From contig CAYOSF010000001.1 in the NCBI GenBank assembly GCA_964406605.1, positions 248,001 through 312,000 on the forward strand: 64,000 nucleotides of DNA. The letters run 5' to 3'. Numbering within the stretch: the stretch's first letter is position 1; the number at the start of each line of letters is the position of its first letter. The notes under the pieces are model-generated. The model was not told the DNA's origin. It searched no databases and saw nothing but the letters and a program-made list of their open reading frames with translations. This stretch comes from CAYOSF01 sp964406605. Its GTDB lineage: Bacteria; Chloroflexota; Dehalococcoidia; DSTF01; RBG-16-68-14. A program made the position numbers and the translations under genes. Positions 42,238-50,608 of the stretch are shown here, piece by piece.

Positions 42238-43020
42238 ATGATTTACGAAGGCATCCTCTTCGAGCAGCGGGACGGGGTGGCCACCGTCACCCTCAATCGA
42301 CCTGAGAAGCTCAACGCCCTCACGAACGTCATGCTGGAGGGCATCCTGGATGCGGCAGCCAGGGTGGCCTTCGACGAGAAAGCGCGCGTGCTCGTCATCC
42401 GCGGTGCCGGGCGCGGATTCTGCGCGGGTGACGATCTGAGCGGCATGGGGGACTTCCCACGGCCGATACCGCCGGGCTCGACGGCGGCGACGGAGTACCA
42501 GCACAAGCTGGTGAAGACGTTGCGATCGCTGCTCAAGCCGGTCGTGGCCTCGATTCACGGCGTCTGCCTCGGCATGGGTCAGGACATAGCGATGAGCTGC
42601 GATCTCCGGATCGCGGCGCAGGGCGCCCGCCTCGGCGAGCCTCGCATCCTGCGCGGGATGCACGTGACCACCGGCAGCACGTATCTGCTGCCACGGGTGG
42701 TGGGGCTCTCGCGGGCGATGGAGATGCTCATGACGGGCCGGTTTGTGGAGGCCGATGAGGCGCTGCGGATCGGCCTGGTGCACCGGGTTGTGCCGGACGA
42801 GGATCTGGAGGACGCCACCCTGAAGCTGGCCGGTGAGCTCGCCCGCGGCCCCACCAAGGCATACGGCCTGATCAAGCGCCAGGTGTACGACGAGTACGAC
42901 ATGCAAATCGACGACGCCATGCGCGACATGCTCTACTGTCGACGGGAGAGGCTCGAGGACGCGGACGAGGGGGTCAAGGCATTCCTGGCCAAGCGGGAAC
43001 CTCGGTACACCGGGCGATGA
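42238..43020 (+). CDS. enoyl-CoA hydratase/isomerase-family protein
   Basis: A crotonase-fold protein of 260 residues. The first oxyanion-hole segment is RGAGRGFCAGDDL (55-67) and the second GVCLGMGQDIAMSCDLRIA (108-126). In the position of the second hydratase Glu there is TTGSTYLLPR, so whether it hydrates, isomerises or hydrolyses is uncertain. AAAGGAG (42223-42229) eight bases upstream fixes the ATG at 42238. The gene's stop overlaps a 44-codon ORF as ATGA. Confidence 0.87.
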   Translation: MIYEGILFEQRDGVATVTLNRPEKLNALTNVMLEGILDAAARVAFDEKARVLVIRGAGRGFCAGDDLSGMGDFPRPIPPGSTAATEYQHKLVKTLRSLLKPVVASIHGVCLGMGQDIAMSCDLRIAAQGARLGEPRILRGMHVTTGSTYLLPRVVGLSRAMEMLMTGRFVEADEALRIGLVHRVVPDEDLEDATLKLAGELARGPTKAYGLIKRQVYDEYDMQIDDAMRDMLYCRRERLEDADEGVKAFLAKREPRYTGR

Positions 43021-43151
43021 CGCCTATCCGGACGTCTGTATCCCGCGGCCTCCTCACCATCGCAGGACTGATCGTTCACCGTCCCGATCCGCACGCCTTC
43101 GATCCCGACGGCAACGGCATCGGCTGCGAGGGCTGGTCGATCCTCGGCTGA
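43017..43151 (+). CDS. 44-residue ORF with an excalibur calcium-binding motif
   Basis: ATG at 43017 overlaps the enoyl-CoA hydratase stop (ATGA). The peptide has a short hydrophobic segment (GLLTIAGLIV) and then DPHAFDPDGNGIGCEGW, which matches the excalibur motif D-x-D-x-DGxxCE known from secreted proteins. The domain normally follows a Cys-containing segment that is missing here. It may be a true small exported peptide coupled to the hydratase, or the surviving 3' end of a larger gene. Confidence 0.45.
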   Translation: MTPIRTSVSRGLLTIAGLIVHRPDPHAFDPDGNGIGCEGWSILG

Positions 43152-43157
43152 GGCCAG

Positions 43158-45674
43158 CTAGGCCGTTCTCGGACGGCTCGTGGGCTGACACAGGACGAGC
43201 CGCGGCTCCTGGAGCGGTTGGAGGCGGGGCTGCGCCGGATGCATTCGCTGGGTTCGTCGGCCGCGCCGGCCTCCCCACCATGCTCCCCAACCGGCTGCCC
43301 CTCCCGCGAGGACGGCACCCGCGAGCAGCCAGGTCCACCAGGGCTGTGAGGACGTTGCTCCGGGCGAGGATAGCTCTTCCGCGGGCACGACGAGAGCGCT
43401 TCGGCCGCGGCGGATGACCGGGGTCGCTTGGGGGGTCGGCGCCGCAGCGTGGTCGACCACCGCCGAGGCGACTTGGGATGCGCTTGACGAACCTGCGGCA
43501 GTCGATGCCCGCCGGGCACTCGCGGCGCTGCCGCTGTCGCTGACCGGCGCCTGGGCTGCCGGCGCGGCCGGTAGCGGCGGCTGCGCGGCGGGCAGGAACG
43601 AAACGTCGTCGACGTAGATGAGCGCGCTGGTCTCAGAGACGGGCCGGAGCAGGATCCGGGCCTTGGCCGAGTGTGCTCGCGGCGGGGCCTGGACGGGTCC
43701 GGTGGTGAGATATCGATAGCCCGGCTCCGGCCCGACCAGTTTCTCGGTGGAGTCCGCCGTCGCGAGGGCGCTGCCGCTGCCATCGGAGGCCGTGTACCAG
43801 GAGATACGGAGCAGGGCAGCCTCCACCCACGGGTCGCCCTGATAGACGTAGCCCTCCAGCTCGTACCAAGCCGTCGGTGTCACCGGGACTGTCTGGAACA
43901 GCCATTTCGTGCTGCCGGTCGAACTGTAGAGGGCGGCCGCGAACCGGCCTGTGCGTACCGGCTCCTCGACCAGCGATAGCACGCCGCCGTACTTGTCCCA
44001 TGCTATGGGCATCCCCTCGTCAGCCGCCTCGAACCCGCCGTTGACGAGCAGGCCGTGCGAGGGGGTGGGCGAGGATACGGGCTCTGCGGGGCCAGGCGCC
44101 GGCGGACTGGCCGGGCTAGGAGGAGGCGCGGGAGAAGGCGTCGAAGACGGAGCCGGCGAGGCGCTGGGACTGGGGGAAGGCACCGGAGTGGCCGACGCCG
44201 TCGGCTGGGTGCCCGGTTGCGGCGTAGCGGTCACCGGCGCCGTCGCTTGGGGAGCGGGGCTCGGCGTCGCGGCGGGCGTGGTCGTGGGCGCGGGTGTCGG
44301 AGTGGGCGGAGGGCTGGGCGTCGAGGTCGCGGAGGCGGCGGGCGGAGGCGTGGAGGTCGCCGTCCAGGTGGGTGTCGGCGGCTGCGAGGCGGGCAGGAGG
44401 GAGACATCATCGGCGTAGATGAGGGCATTTACTTCGGAGACGGGCCGCAAGAGGATCCGGACCCTCGCCGAATGCGCGCCCGGAGGCGCCTGGACGGGAC
44501 CGGTCGTTAGATATCGATACGCCGGCTCGGGATCGCTCAGTTGTGCAATGGAATCGACGGTGGCGACCGCGCTCCCGCTGCCGTCGGGGCTCGAGTACCA
44601 CGAGATGCGCAGGAGGACCGTCTCAACCCACGGGTCGTCCTGATAGACGTAGCTCTCCATCTCGTACCAGGCCGTCGGGGTCACGGCAACGGTCTGGTAG
44701 AACCACTTGGTGCTCGCGGTGGAGCTGAAGAAGGCGGCCGCGAAGTCGCCGCTCCGGACGGGGGCATCGACCTGGGCCAGCAGGCCGCCGTTCGTCTCCC
44801 AGCCTACCGGGATGCCGTCCGTCGCCGCCTCGAAGCCGCCGTTGACGAGGAATCCATGCGACGGCGTGAGGGTGGGGGAGGGCGTGGGTGGCGCGATCGG
44901 AGACACGGTGGGCACGGGCGAGGGGGACGTCTGCGTCGAGGTGGGCGCGGGAGTTGCGGTGGACGTCCTCGTAGGAGTTGTGGTGGCGGGGGAGACGGTC
45001 GCGGTCGGGGACGGCGTGACGGATGCCGTTGGCGAGGGTGTGGGGGTAGCCGGCGCGGTGGGCGTGATAGTCGCCGTCACGCTAGGCGGAGGCGTGGGCG
45101 TTGCGCATGCCTCCGTTTGCTCGACCTGCGTGAGTCTGAGGTCATCGAAATAGGCGAAGGCGCCAGAAGTGCCGGTGTGCCCTTCGACTCTGATGAGCAC
45201 CTGGATCTCGGATGCGCCGCAGGGAATGGTGGCGTCGATTGCACGCTGTGAGTATTCTCCGCCTAGACCGTCGAATGAAATGGTTTGTTTGAAATCGCGG
45301 CTATTGTCCGGCTTGGTCCACTCGATCCGCAGCAAAGCGAACTCGACCCGCTCGTCGTTGACCAGCCCCCAGCCGCTGAGTTCGTAGGTCCAGCCCGGAT
45401 CAAGGTTCACGGTCTGGAAGGCACGTGCGGGGGAGTGGACCTGGCCGGCCGTGAGCTTGGCGGCGCGGACTCCATCGGCAACCGGGTCTGGAGCCGTCAC
45501 GATGTCGAGGCTGCCGTCAAGCACGAACCAGCCAACGGGATCGCCGCTGCCCCAATCCTCAAAGCTTCCGTTCTGGAGCAGGTTCTCGGGGGTATGTTCA
45601 GCTAGGGCGAGCGCCACCACGGCTGACGCCAGCGCCGCCAGCAAACATCCCAACAACAGCGGTACGCGCGCCAA
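43158..45674 (-). CDS. large cell-surface protein with three NGSFE-type beta domains
   Basis: An 838-residue exported protein, TTG start. After a signal peptide come a jelly-roll domain of the CBM4/9 style (LLQNGSFEDWGSG, FDDLRLTQV), a Pro/Thr/Ser linker, a second domain (LVNGGFEAATDG ... YADDVSLLPA), a second linker and a near-copy of that domain (LVNGGFEAADEG ... YVDDVSFLPA). A last Ala/Ser stretch leads to a membrane helix (WWTWLLAGAVLAGG) and an Arg-rich tail, so it is anchored in the membrane with its domains outside. Ligand unknown; carbohydrate is the family expectation. Confidence 0.75.
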   Translation of the reverse strand: MARVPLLLGCLLAALASAVVALALAEHTPENLLQNGSFEDWGSGDPVGWFVLDGSLDIVTAPDPVADGVRAAKLTAGQVHSPARAFQTVNLDPGWTYELSGWGLVNDERVEFALLRIEWTKPDNSRDFKQTISFDGLGGEYSQRAIDATIPCGASEIQVLIRVEGHTGTSGAFAYFDDLRLTQVEQTEACATPTPPPSVTATITPTAPATPTPSPTASVTPSPTATVSPATTTPTRTSTATPAPTSTQTSPSPVPTVSPIAPPTPSPTLTPSHGFLVNGGFEAATDGIPVGWETNGGLLAQVDAPVRSGDFAAAFFSSTASTKWFYQTVAVTPTAWYEMESYVYQDDPWVETVLLRISWYSSPDGSGSAVATVDSIAQLSDPEPAYRYLTTGPVQAPPGAHSARVRILLRPVSEVNALIYADDVSLLPASQPPTPTWTATSTPPPAASATSTPSPPPTPTPAPTTTPAATPSPAPQATAPVTATPQPGTQPTASATPVPSPSPSASPAPSSTPSPAPPPSPASPPAPGPAEPVSSPTPSHGLLVNGGFEAADEGMPIAWDKYGGVLSLVEEPVRTGRFAAALYSSTGSTKWLFQTVPVTPTAWYELEGYVYQGDPWVEAALLRISWYTASDGSGSALATADSTEKLVGPEPGYRYLTTGPVQAPPRAHSAKARILLRPVSETSALIYVDDVSFLPAAQPPLPAAPAAQAPVSDSGSAASARRASTAAGSSSASQVASAVVDHAAAPTPQATPVIRRGRSALVVPAEELSSPGATSSQPWWTWLLAGAVLAGGAAGWGAWWGGRRGRRTQRMHPAQPRLQPLQEPRLVLCQPTSRPRTA
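43580..44880 (-). repeat. two diverged copies of a ~160-codon domain unit
   Basis: The segments about 44390-44870 and 43580-44050 encode the second and third beta domains, with shared runs such as TPTAWYE, YRYLTTGPVQAPP and RILLRPVSE. Low-complexity Pro/Thr/Ser linker coding DNA lies between and before them. Confidence 0.7.
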
Positions 45675-45945
45675 TCCGCTCGCCTTCCCTGGCGGGGCTT
45701 CGGGCTTCTTGCCCTATCCGGCTCCTCCCGGCGTGCCCAGCCCCGCCTGCAACACGCCGAGTGAGGGCTGCCTCGGGCTTCTAGCTCTTTGTCTCCGGCG
45801 CAACCGGCCGGGCTGCGACTGGGGCCACCAAAACCTCGTCGACGTATGTGCGTGCTCTTCGACGGCCTTCCCGCACGGAGATGGGACGGTGTCGCATGGG
45901 GTCGCGCGGAGTGATCGGGCTGGGCATTGCCACCTCCGGCCGGGG

Positions 45946-46344
45946 CTAGCGGCGGATGCGGAGGTGTCGCACGAAGAGCGTCTCGCTCAACACGTGCGTC
46001 TCCTCCGTTGCCTCATCCTCCTTCGGGACGACTTCTCCCTTGGTCCGCTTGGCAGGCATTCTCGGCATCGATGGACCTCGGTTGAACACGCCCCGCACCA
46101 TGCGTCGCAGGATCGCCTCCGCGATCGTGCCGACGGCCACGACGGCCGCCCCCTTGGCGACCACGGAGGGTACGGACAGCTCTCGCACGGCGGGAAGATG
46201 CGGGCCTTCGCGCACCGATGGCAGTTGGTTCTCGCGGAGGGACAATCCGCAGTGGCGACAGAAGTTGTCCTCCGGGTCGCAGACGAGGGAGCATCGGCTG
46301 CAGAGCAGCGTCTCCGCCGAGGGGGTGTCGCCGTTCTCGTTCAT
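45946..46344 (-). CDS. zinc-ribbon protein with a single membrane-like segment
   Basis: A 132-residue protein with an N-terminal zinc ribbon, CSRCSLVCDPEDNFCRHCG (two Cys pairs), followed by a hydrophobic stretch VVAKGAAVVAVGTIAEAIL and a basic, Met/Pro-rich C-terminus. Such short ribbons occur in membrane-associated sensors and assembly factors; the function is unknown. The ATG at 46344 is chosen because a consensus promoter ends nine bases before it, which would give an almost leaderless message. Upstream in-frame sequence lacks any ribosome site. Confidence 0.7.
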   Translation of the reverse strand: MNENGDTPSAETLLCSRCSLVCDPEDNFCRHCGLSLRENQLPSVREGPHLPAVRELSVPSVVAKGAAVVAVGTIAEAILRRMVRGVFNRGPSMPRMPAKRTKGEVVPKEDEATEETHVLSETLFVRHLRIRR

Positions 46345-46353
46345 GGCTCGGCT

Positions 46354-46382
46354 ATTATAGCGGGTAATGCCTAGCGCAACAA
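46354..46382 (-). promoter_or_regulatory. promoter giving a near-leaderless zinc-ribbon mRNA
   Basis: Minus strand: TTGTTG (46377-46382), 17-bp spacer, TATAAT (46354-46359). The expected start point is two to three bases before the ATG at 46344. Confidence 0.6.
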
Positions 46383-46714
46383 CGCGCTGGAGATCGACCG
46401 GGTCGCCACACCAAGTCAGGGTGTTGGAAGCGGACGAAGCCGGGAGAAACGACCGATCCAGCGAGTTGCAGTGGGCGGTCGGAACTGAGGAACGAGGCAT
46501 CTCGCGGGTGATTCGGTTGAGGTGAGTACGTACCCTTGCGTTAATGGCGGGGGATGCTCTAAGATTAGCATGCAGGAAGCGGAGTCCCGAGGAAGGAACC
46601 TCCTACCGAGACTCTGACCTGTGCGGCCCGTGTCAGGTCCCCCCGCCACCAGTCCCTGGCACGGGTCCAATCTTCTCGGATCCCTTTGACACCTGAGTTG
46701 GCTTGCTGAGCGGC
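46383..46714. other. intergenic region after the formyltransferase gene
   Basis: About 330 bp downstream of the leftward formyltransferase gene. It contains a possible imperfect hairpin from GGCCCGTGTCAGG and CCTGGCACGGG-like segments (46620-46670), with no T tract. No ORF with homology is seen. Confidence 0.35.
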
Positions 46715-47557
46715 CTAGCTTGTCGCCAGCAGAGGCGCTACGGCTGCGTCGATCTCGGCCGTCAGGTCGACGCCGCGTGGCAGCTCGTGACCATTTGCGT
46801 CTACCACGCGTCGGTCTTGGATGCGCACGCGGCCCTGAGCAAAGGCTCGTAGCGTGGCCACGACCAGAGGGATCTCTCGTTCGGCTCCGTGGCGCCGGAT
46901 CTCACGGAAGAGCGGGTGATCTTCGCCCTCGGCCTGCAGGAGTTCGGACGATGAGCGACCCCCCAGTGCTTCCCAGAGCGGATCAAAGGCCGGTCCTTGG
47001 AGCGGGTAGGTGCAGAAGGCGGCCGGCGGGCCGCGGTCGAGCTCCTCGGTCGCCAGGTTGAGGAGTACGCCGCTGCGCTCGGCTCGCTTGTCGATCAGCT
47101 CCCAATTGACCTCCTTCCAGGTGCCGACCGGCCCGCCCGGTTCGGCTGGATGGAGATTGAGGAGCGTGTAGCGGTTGCACACCTCGCCGGTGAAGATCAG
47201 CATGTAGCCGGCCAGCATGCCGATGTCGAACGGGTATGGCGCGACCAGCTCCGCAACCTCGCGGTCGTACTCGGCGCGCCAGGGGGGAAGCGGCTGGCCG
47301 GGCGTCGAGAGGGCGCCGCCCCGGTCGCGGCGGAACCGGCGCGACGATAGGGTGAGGCAGCGCAGGCCGAAGGAGTCGACCAGGTCGAGGTAGCTGTCGA
47401 CGTCCTCATACTCGCCTCGTTCGCGGTTGCAGAAGACGAACGCGATCTCGGCGTCCATCCTGCCCTCGCTGATGTCCTCGACGACGGCGGTGAGCAGGCG
47501 CTGACGCTGGGAGCCCTTGCCGGCACCGGTCGAGAACCAGCCGATACGAAGTGCCAT
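46715..47557 (-). CDS. PurN-like formyltransferase
   Basis: A 280-residue protein with the formyltransferase fold of PurN and Fmt. The key pair is Asn134 and His136 in LLNLHPAEPGGPVG, preceded by the hydrophobic strand MLAGYMLIF. The N-terminal STGAGKGSQRQRLL occupies the place of PurN's phosphate-binding GSGSN. It is longer than PurN by about 80 residues, and the C-terminal EIDAAVAPLL region is unrelated to Fmt's tRNA domain. The acceptor is unknown. GGAGGGA precedes the ATG at six bases, inside the end of the upstream PHP gene. Confidence 0.7.
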   Translation of the reverse strand: MALRIGWFSTGAGKGSQRQRLLTAVVEDISEGRMDAEIAFVFCNRERGEYEDVDSYLDLVDSFGLRCLTLSSRRFRRDRGGALSTPGQPLPPWRAEYDREVAELVAPYPFDIGMLAGYMLIFTGEVCNRYTLLNLHPAEPGGPVGTWKEVNWELIDKRAERSGVLLNLATEELDRGPPAAFCTYPLQGPAFDPLWEALGGRSSSELLQAEGEDHPLFREIRRHGAEREIPLVVATLRAFAQGRVRIQDRRVVDANGHELPRGVDLTAEIDAAVAPLLATS

Positions 47558-47567
47558 CCGTTCCCTC

Positions 47568-48233
47568 CTACCTTGCGATGCGTCGGCCCAGGTGGAGCCG
47601 CCATTTGATCTTGGCCCAGGTGCTGATGAAGTGGAATCCGAAGAAAGCGCGCTTCCCCACCACCGTTCCCTTTCCCAAAGCCGCCAGGAAGTCGTTGGGA
47701 CCCTCGAACGGGGGCATCTCCGTGTAGGCGAGGCCGATCTCCCAGGGCGTGTGGGCGTCGGTGGCGGCGCTCATGGGCTTGCCGTGCTCCTCGGCCAGGC
47801 GGCGGGAGCGGTCGTTGTCGGCCTTGAGGGAGGTGCGGGAGTTGAACACCTCGATCACGTCTACCTGGGGGAGGATGCGGAAGAGAGCCTCCTCGCGCAG
47901 AACGGAGCGCCGCAGGCGGTCGAACGGGTGGGGAACCAGGACCAGACCGCTCTGCTCGCGGATGGCGCGCACCGTGTCCTCCGGCGTCAGCCCCTTGCGG
48001 ATGCTCTCCCGAAGAAAGAGGCCGATGATCTCACCTTCCGACGACTTGATCTCCTCGGACACGATGACCCGGAAGTCGGCGGCCTCGCGAACCGCGAGCG
48101 CGCCGTCGACGTTGTTGTGGTCGCTCACGGCGACGCAGTCGATGCCGGCGCGCTGGTAGCGCCGGACGAAGGTCTTGACCGAGGTGACGGCGTCGCGGGA
48201 GAAGTGGGTGTGGGCGTGGAGGTCGGCCTTCAT
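47568..48233 (-). CDS. PHP-domain phosphoesterase
   Basis: A 221-residue PHP protein with metal-binding DLHAHTHFSRDA (His6, His8), SDHNNVDGA, VSEEIKSSEGEIIGLF, VPHPFDRLR and SAATDAHTPWEIG. These bind two or three metals and hydrolyse phosphoesters, for example in nucleotides or histidinol phosphate. The start is placed at the ATG before DLHAH (48233). The following PurN-like gene begins 10 bp downstream with its ribosome site in this gene's end, so the two form one unit. Confidence 0.82.
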   Translation of the reverse strand: MKADLHAHTHFSRDAVTSVKTFVRRYQRAGIDCVAVSDHNNVDGALAVREAADFRVIVSEEIKSSEGEIIGLFLRESIRKGLTPEDTVRAIREQSGLVLVPHPFDRLRRSVLREEALFRILPQVDVIEVFNSRTSLKADNDRSRRLAEEHGKPMSAATDAHTPWEIGLAYTEMPPFEGPNDFLAALGKGTVVGKRAFFGFHFISTWAKIKWRLHLGRRIAR

Positions 48234-48293
48234 GGCGATTGCGGTCGGCGCGGCGCGCGTAGGGGCGGCGTCCTCCTGGCCCAACCTAGGGTC

Positions 48294-50099
48294 CTAGACT
48301 GGCAGAGCATAAATCTCACGAACAAGATCCTCGACCTCAGCGGGGATTGGGTTTGCCTCGTCCGAGTAGTGTTCTACAGCGGCGTAGGGTTTGCCAACCT
48401 TTTCCCCACGGCTTTTCGAGACGCCCAGAATGCTCTCAAGCTCACCGGCAACCATGCGTGTAGAGGCAAACTCTGCATCACACTCGCTCTCGATCCGGTG
48501 GTTCTCGTCGAAGCCGTGCTTGGCCTCCTGGTACTTGTCCGCGTCGTGACCAGGCGACCCGGGCTTGACGTCTTCGGGAATTGGATCTTCGTCGTAGATA
48601 ACCAGGTACGGTATCCGAAATGCGTTGAGCACCTTCATGTATAGGGTCAAATTGAATTTCCCGGCACAGTCCACCAGACTCACGGAGTGATCGAAAACAC
48701 CGAGGCGCCGACCAACAACGGGGATAACCGATTTCTCGCTTCCTCCTTCCAGGAGCGCCGCCTTCCGGGCGAAGAAGACCTCGTTTCGGTCGGGGTTGAA
48801 GAAGCGAATCATATTGAAGCGCTGTTTCCGCTCTTCGTCGGCCTCGAACAAATCGGAGGTCACCCTCAGCGCGTTCGTCCCTTCCTCCTGGCTCGGCTTT
48901 CTCACCATCGCCAGATGGCGGTAGTCTTCCAGATTCACGAAGTGCGAGGAATGCGTGCACAAGAGAACCTGCTCGGTATCTGAGATGGATTTCAGAGCTT
49001 CATAGGTTGCGCGACACACCTGTGGATGTAGAAAGAGTTCGGGTTCCTCGAATGCGAAGATGTTGGAACGCTCTCTGGCAGATGCAGGTTCGGCTGCATC
49101 GCGCCGTCTCGTCTCTCCGGCCCAGACGCGCATGAGGGCGAATATCAGCGACCGCTGGAGCCCGTGTCCTTTGCTTTCGATGCCTGTCTCCAGCCCGTCG
49201 TCCAACATGACGTTGGTGCCCAGCTGAAAGAGGCGCCCGAGGTCGGGCGGCTCCACTCGGATGCTAACGTCCACTTCCCAGACCATCAGAGCTTTCTGGA
49301 TCTGGTCCTCCAACTCAGTGATTTCTGCCATCTTCTCCCCCGGCGTTTCTCCCTCGATGACGTTCCTAACGCCCTGGATTGCCTCTTCGAGATCCTGGAA
49401 GGCCGGGTTGAATCTGGCAATCCTGCTCACTACGACGTTGACTAGCCTGCCGAGGAGAGCCGAGGGTGTGGTCTTGGTCTCCTCCGTGACTTCACGGACT
49501 GCTGGCACCAGGTGTAGCTGTGGCATGTAGCCATCAAGCACCGCCTTGTACCCAGCCGGGTTCTTTCGGCGCTCGGTTCGGAACTCCACGCTTTCGGGGT
49601 GCGCGGTGATGTAACTCGACACGGCGACGCCATATGCTTCCTTCGTGATCCGTCCGGATTCGGGCAGGAATTCAGCTATAGGCAACTTCGACACGACATC
49701 CCGCTTGCCGTAGTCGGCGAAGTCGTCGGCGAGCCAGGGCTGCTCTGGGACACGCATCAGAGCGTAGTAGGTCGCGTCGGCTTTACCCGACTCTTCGAGG
49801 GAGTATTCTTTGGAGACCGTGAGAGCGCCATCGACAGTCCATGGTCCCAACTTCTCAGTCTCCGCGTCACTCAGCTCCTCGAATCGGGCAGTCAGTACGA
49901 TTGGCGTCTGCGTATGATGGTTGAAGAAGGTCTCGGCACTCAGTCCTCTCACGGACGAGGAGAGGAACAGATCAAGTGCCAGAAAGACGTTGGACTTGCC
50001 GCAGTTGTTCTCGCCGGTAAGGACCATGAAGTCGTCAACCTGTACCTCGAAGTCCCTGAGCGACCGAAACCGTTCAGCCTTGAAGTACCGTAGCTTCAT
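48294..50099 (-). CDS. OLD-family ATP-dependent nuclease (AAA-TOPRIM)
   Basis: A 601-residue protein joining an ABC-type ATPase and a TOPRIM nuclease. The ATPase has Walker A GENNCGKSN (29-37) and Walker B IFAFEEPELFLHP; the TOPRIM part has the Glu motif LLEGGSEKSVIP and DxD motif VIYDEDP. OLD proteins act in phage defence; class 2 members pair with a UvrD-like helicase (GajB), which is absent here. Codon use looks less GC-rich than the neighbours, suggesting acquisition. AGGAGG lies about ten bases before the ATG. A 62-codon ORF follows upstream on the same strand. Confidence 0.85.
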   Translation of the reverse strand: MKLRYFKAERFRSLRDFEVQVDDFMVLTGENNCGKSNVFLALDLFLSSSVRGLSAETFFNHHTQTPIVLTARFEELSDAETEKLGPWTVDGALTVSKEYSLEESGKADATYYALMRVPEQPWLADDFADYGKRDVVSKLPIAEFLPESGRITKEAYGVAVSSYITAHPESVEFRTERRKNPAGYKAVLDGYMPQLHLVPAVREVTEETKTTPSALLGRLVNVVVSRIARFNPAFQDLEEAIQGVRNVIEGETPGEKMAEITELEDQIQKALMVWEVDVSIRVEPPDLGRLFQLGTNVMLDDGLETGIESKGHGLQRSLIFALMRVWAGETRRRDAAEPASARERSNIFAFEEPELFLHPQVCRATYEALKSISDTEQVLLCTHSSHFVNLEDYRHLAMVRKPSQEEGTNALRVTSDLFEADEERKQRFNMIRFFNPDRNEVFFARKAALLEGGSEKSVIPVVGRRLGVFDHSVSLVDCAGKFNLTLYMKVLNAFRIPYLVIYDEDPIPEDVKPGSPGHDADKYQEAKHGFDENHRIESECDAEFASTRMVAGELESILGVSKSRGEKVGKPYAAVEHYSDEANPIPAEVEDLVREIYALPV

Positions 50100-50129
50100 T
50101 GCGTCGCCGCCTCCTCTCTGGCGGTGGGA

Positions 50130-50318
50130 TCACCGCCGTCGTAGCTTTGCCAGCATCTCCCCAGTGGTAAGGGGACGAATATCCAGTCGTTCACGGATCT
50201 TGAGGGCGTGGTTGAATGCCTTCTTGCGGGCCTTCAGCTCCTCCTTGGTGGGAGGCTTTCGCGATTTCAGGTAGGCGACGGCCCAGGGTGGTGTCTTGCT
50301 GTCTGGCTTTGCTATCAT
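50130..50318 (-). CDS. small basic protein upstream of the OLD nuclease
   Basis: A 62-residue Lys/Arg-rich protein (TKEELKARKKAFNHALKIRERLDIRPLTTGEMLAKLRRR) that ends 30 bp before the OLD gene. The helical centre and RPLTTGE turn look like a small regulator or antitoxin, but I cannot assign a family. A G-rich stretch before the ATG may be a weak ribosome site. Its position before the nuclease suggests a two-gene unit. Confidence 0.5.
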   Translation of the reverse strand: MIAKPDSKTPPWAVAYLKSRKPPTKEELKARKKAFNHALKIRERLDIRPLTTGEMLAKLRRR

Positions 50319-50344
50319 TGCTGGCCCCCACGGCCATTCTACCG

Positions 50345-50608
50345 CTACTCTTCCGCCTCCTCTATGGTCTCTTCATCGACCAACGCCTCTTTGGGCGGCT
50401 GGGCGAAGGAGTCGCGCAGCTTGGTGATGCGCTGCTCGGCGTCGTCCAGAACGGCCTGGCAGCTCTTGGCCAGCTCCATTCCCTCCTCGTAGAGAGCGAT
50501 CGACTGCTCGAGGGGAAGGCCGCCCTTCTCCAACTTCCCCACTGTCTCCTCCAGGCGTCGGTACAGCTCCTCGAACGTCTTGTCCTGCTTCTTCGCCTTG
50601 GTTGCCAT
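50345..50608 (-). CDS. xseB: exodeoxyribonuclease VII small subunit
   Basis: An 87-residue protein with the XseB pattern FEELYRRLEETVGKLEKGGLPLEQSIALYEEGMEL, two helices that wrap the large subunit. The ATG at 50608 overlaps the xseA stop by one base (TGATG), with GGAGG just upstream, so translation is coupled and the many small subunits needed per complex can be supplied. A GTG one codon earlier is less likely. Confidence 0.93.
   Translation of the reverse strand: MATKAKKQDKTFEELYRRLEETVGKLEKGGLPLEQSIALYEEGMELAKSCQAVLDDAEQRITKLRDSFAQPPKEALVDEETIEEAEE

Noticed and set aside
43980..45100. Repetitive GGCG-rich DNA considered as a non-coding satellite
   Set aside because: It is the Pro/Thr/Ser linker coding DNA of the surface protein on the minus strand and stays in frame throughout.
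45675..45945. Possible riboswitch ahead of the surface protein gene
   Set aside because: Repeated AGAAGCCCGA and GCGTG segments looked suggestive, but no cyclic-di-GMP, cobalamin or other known core could be matched.
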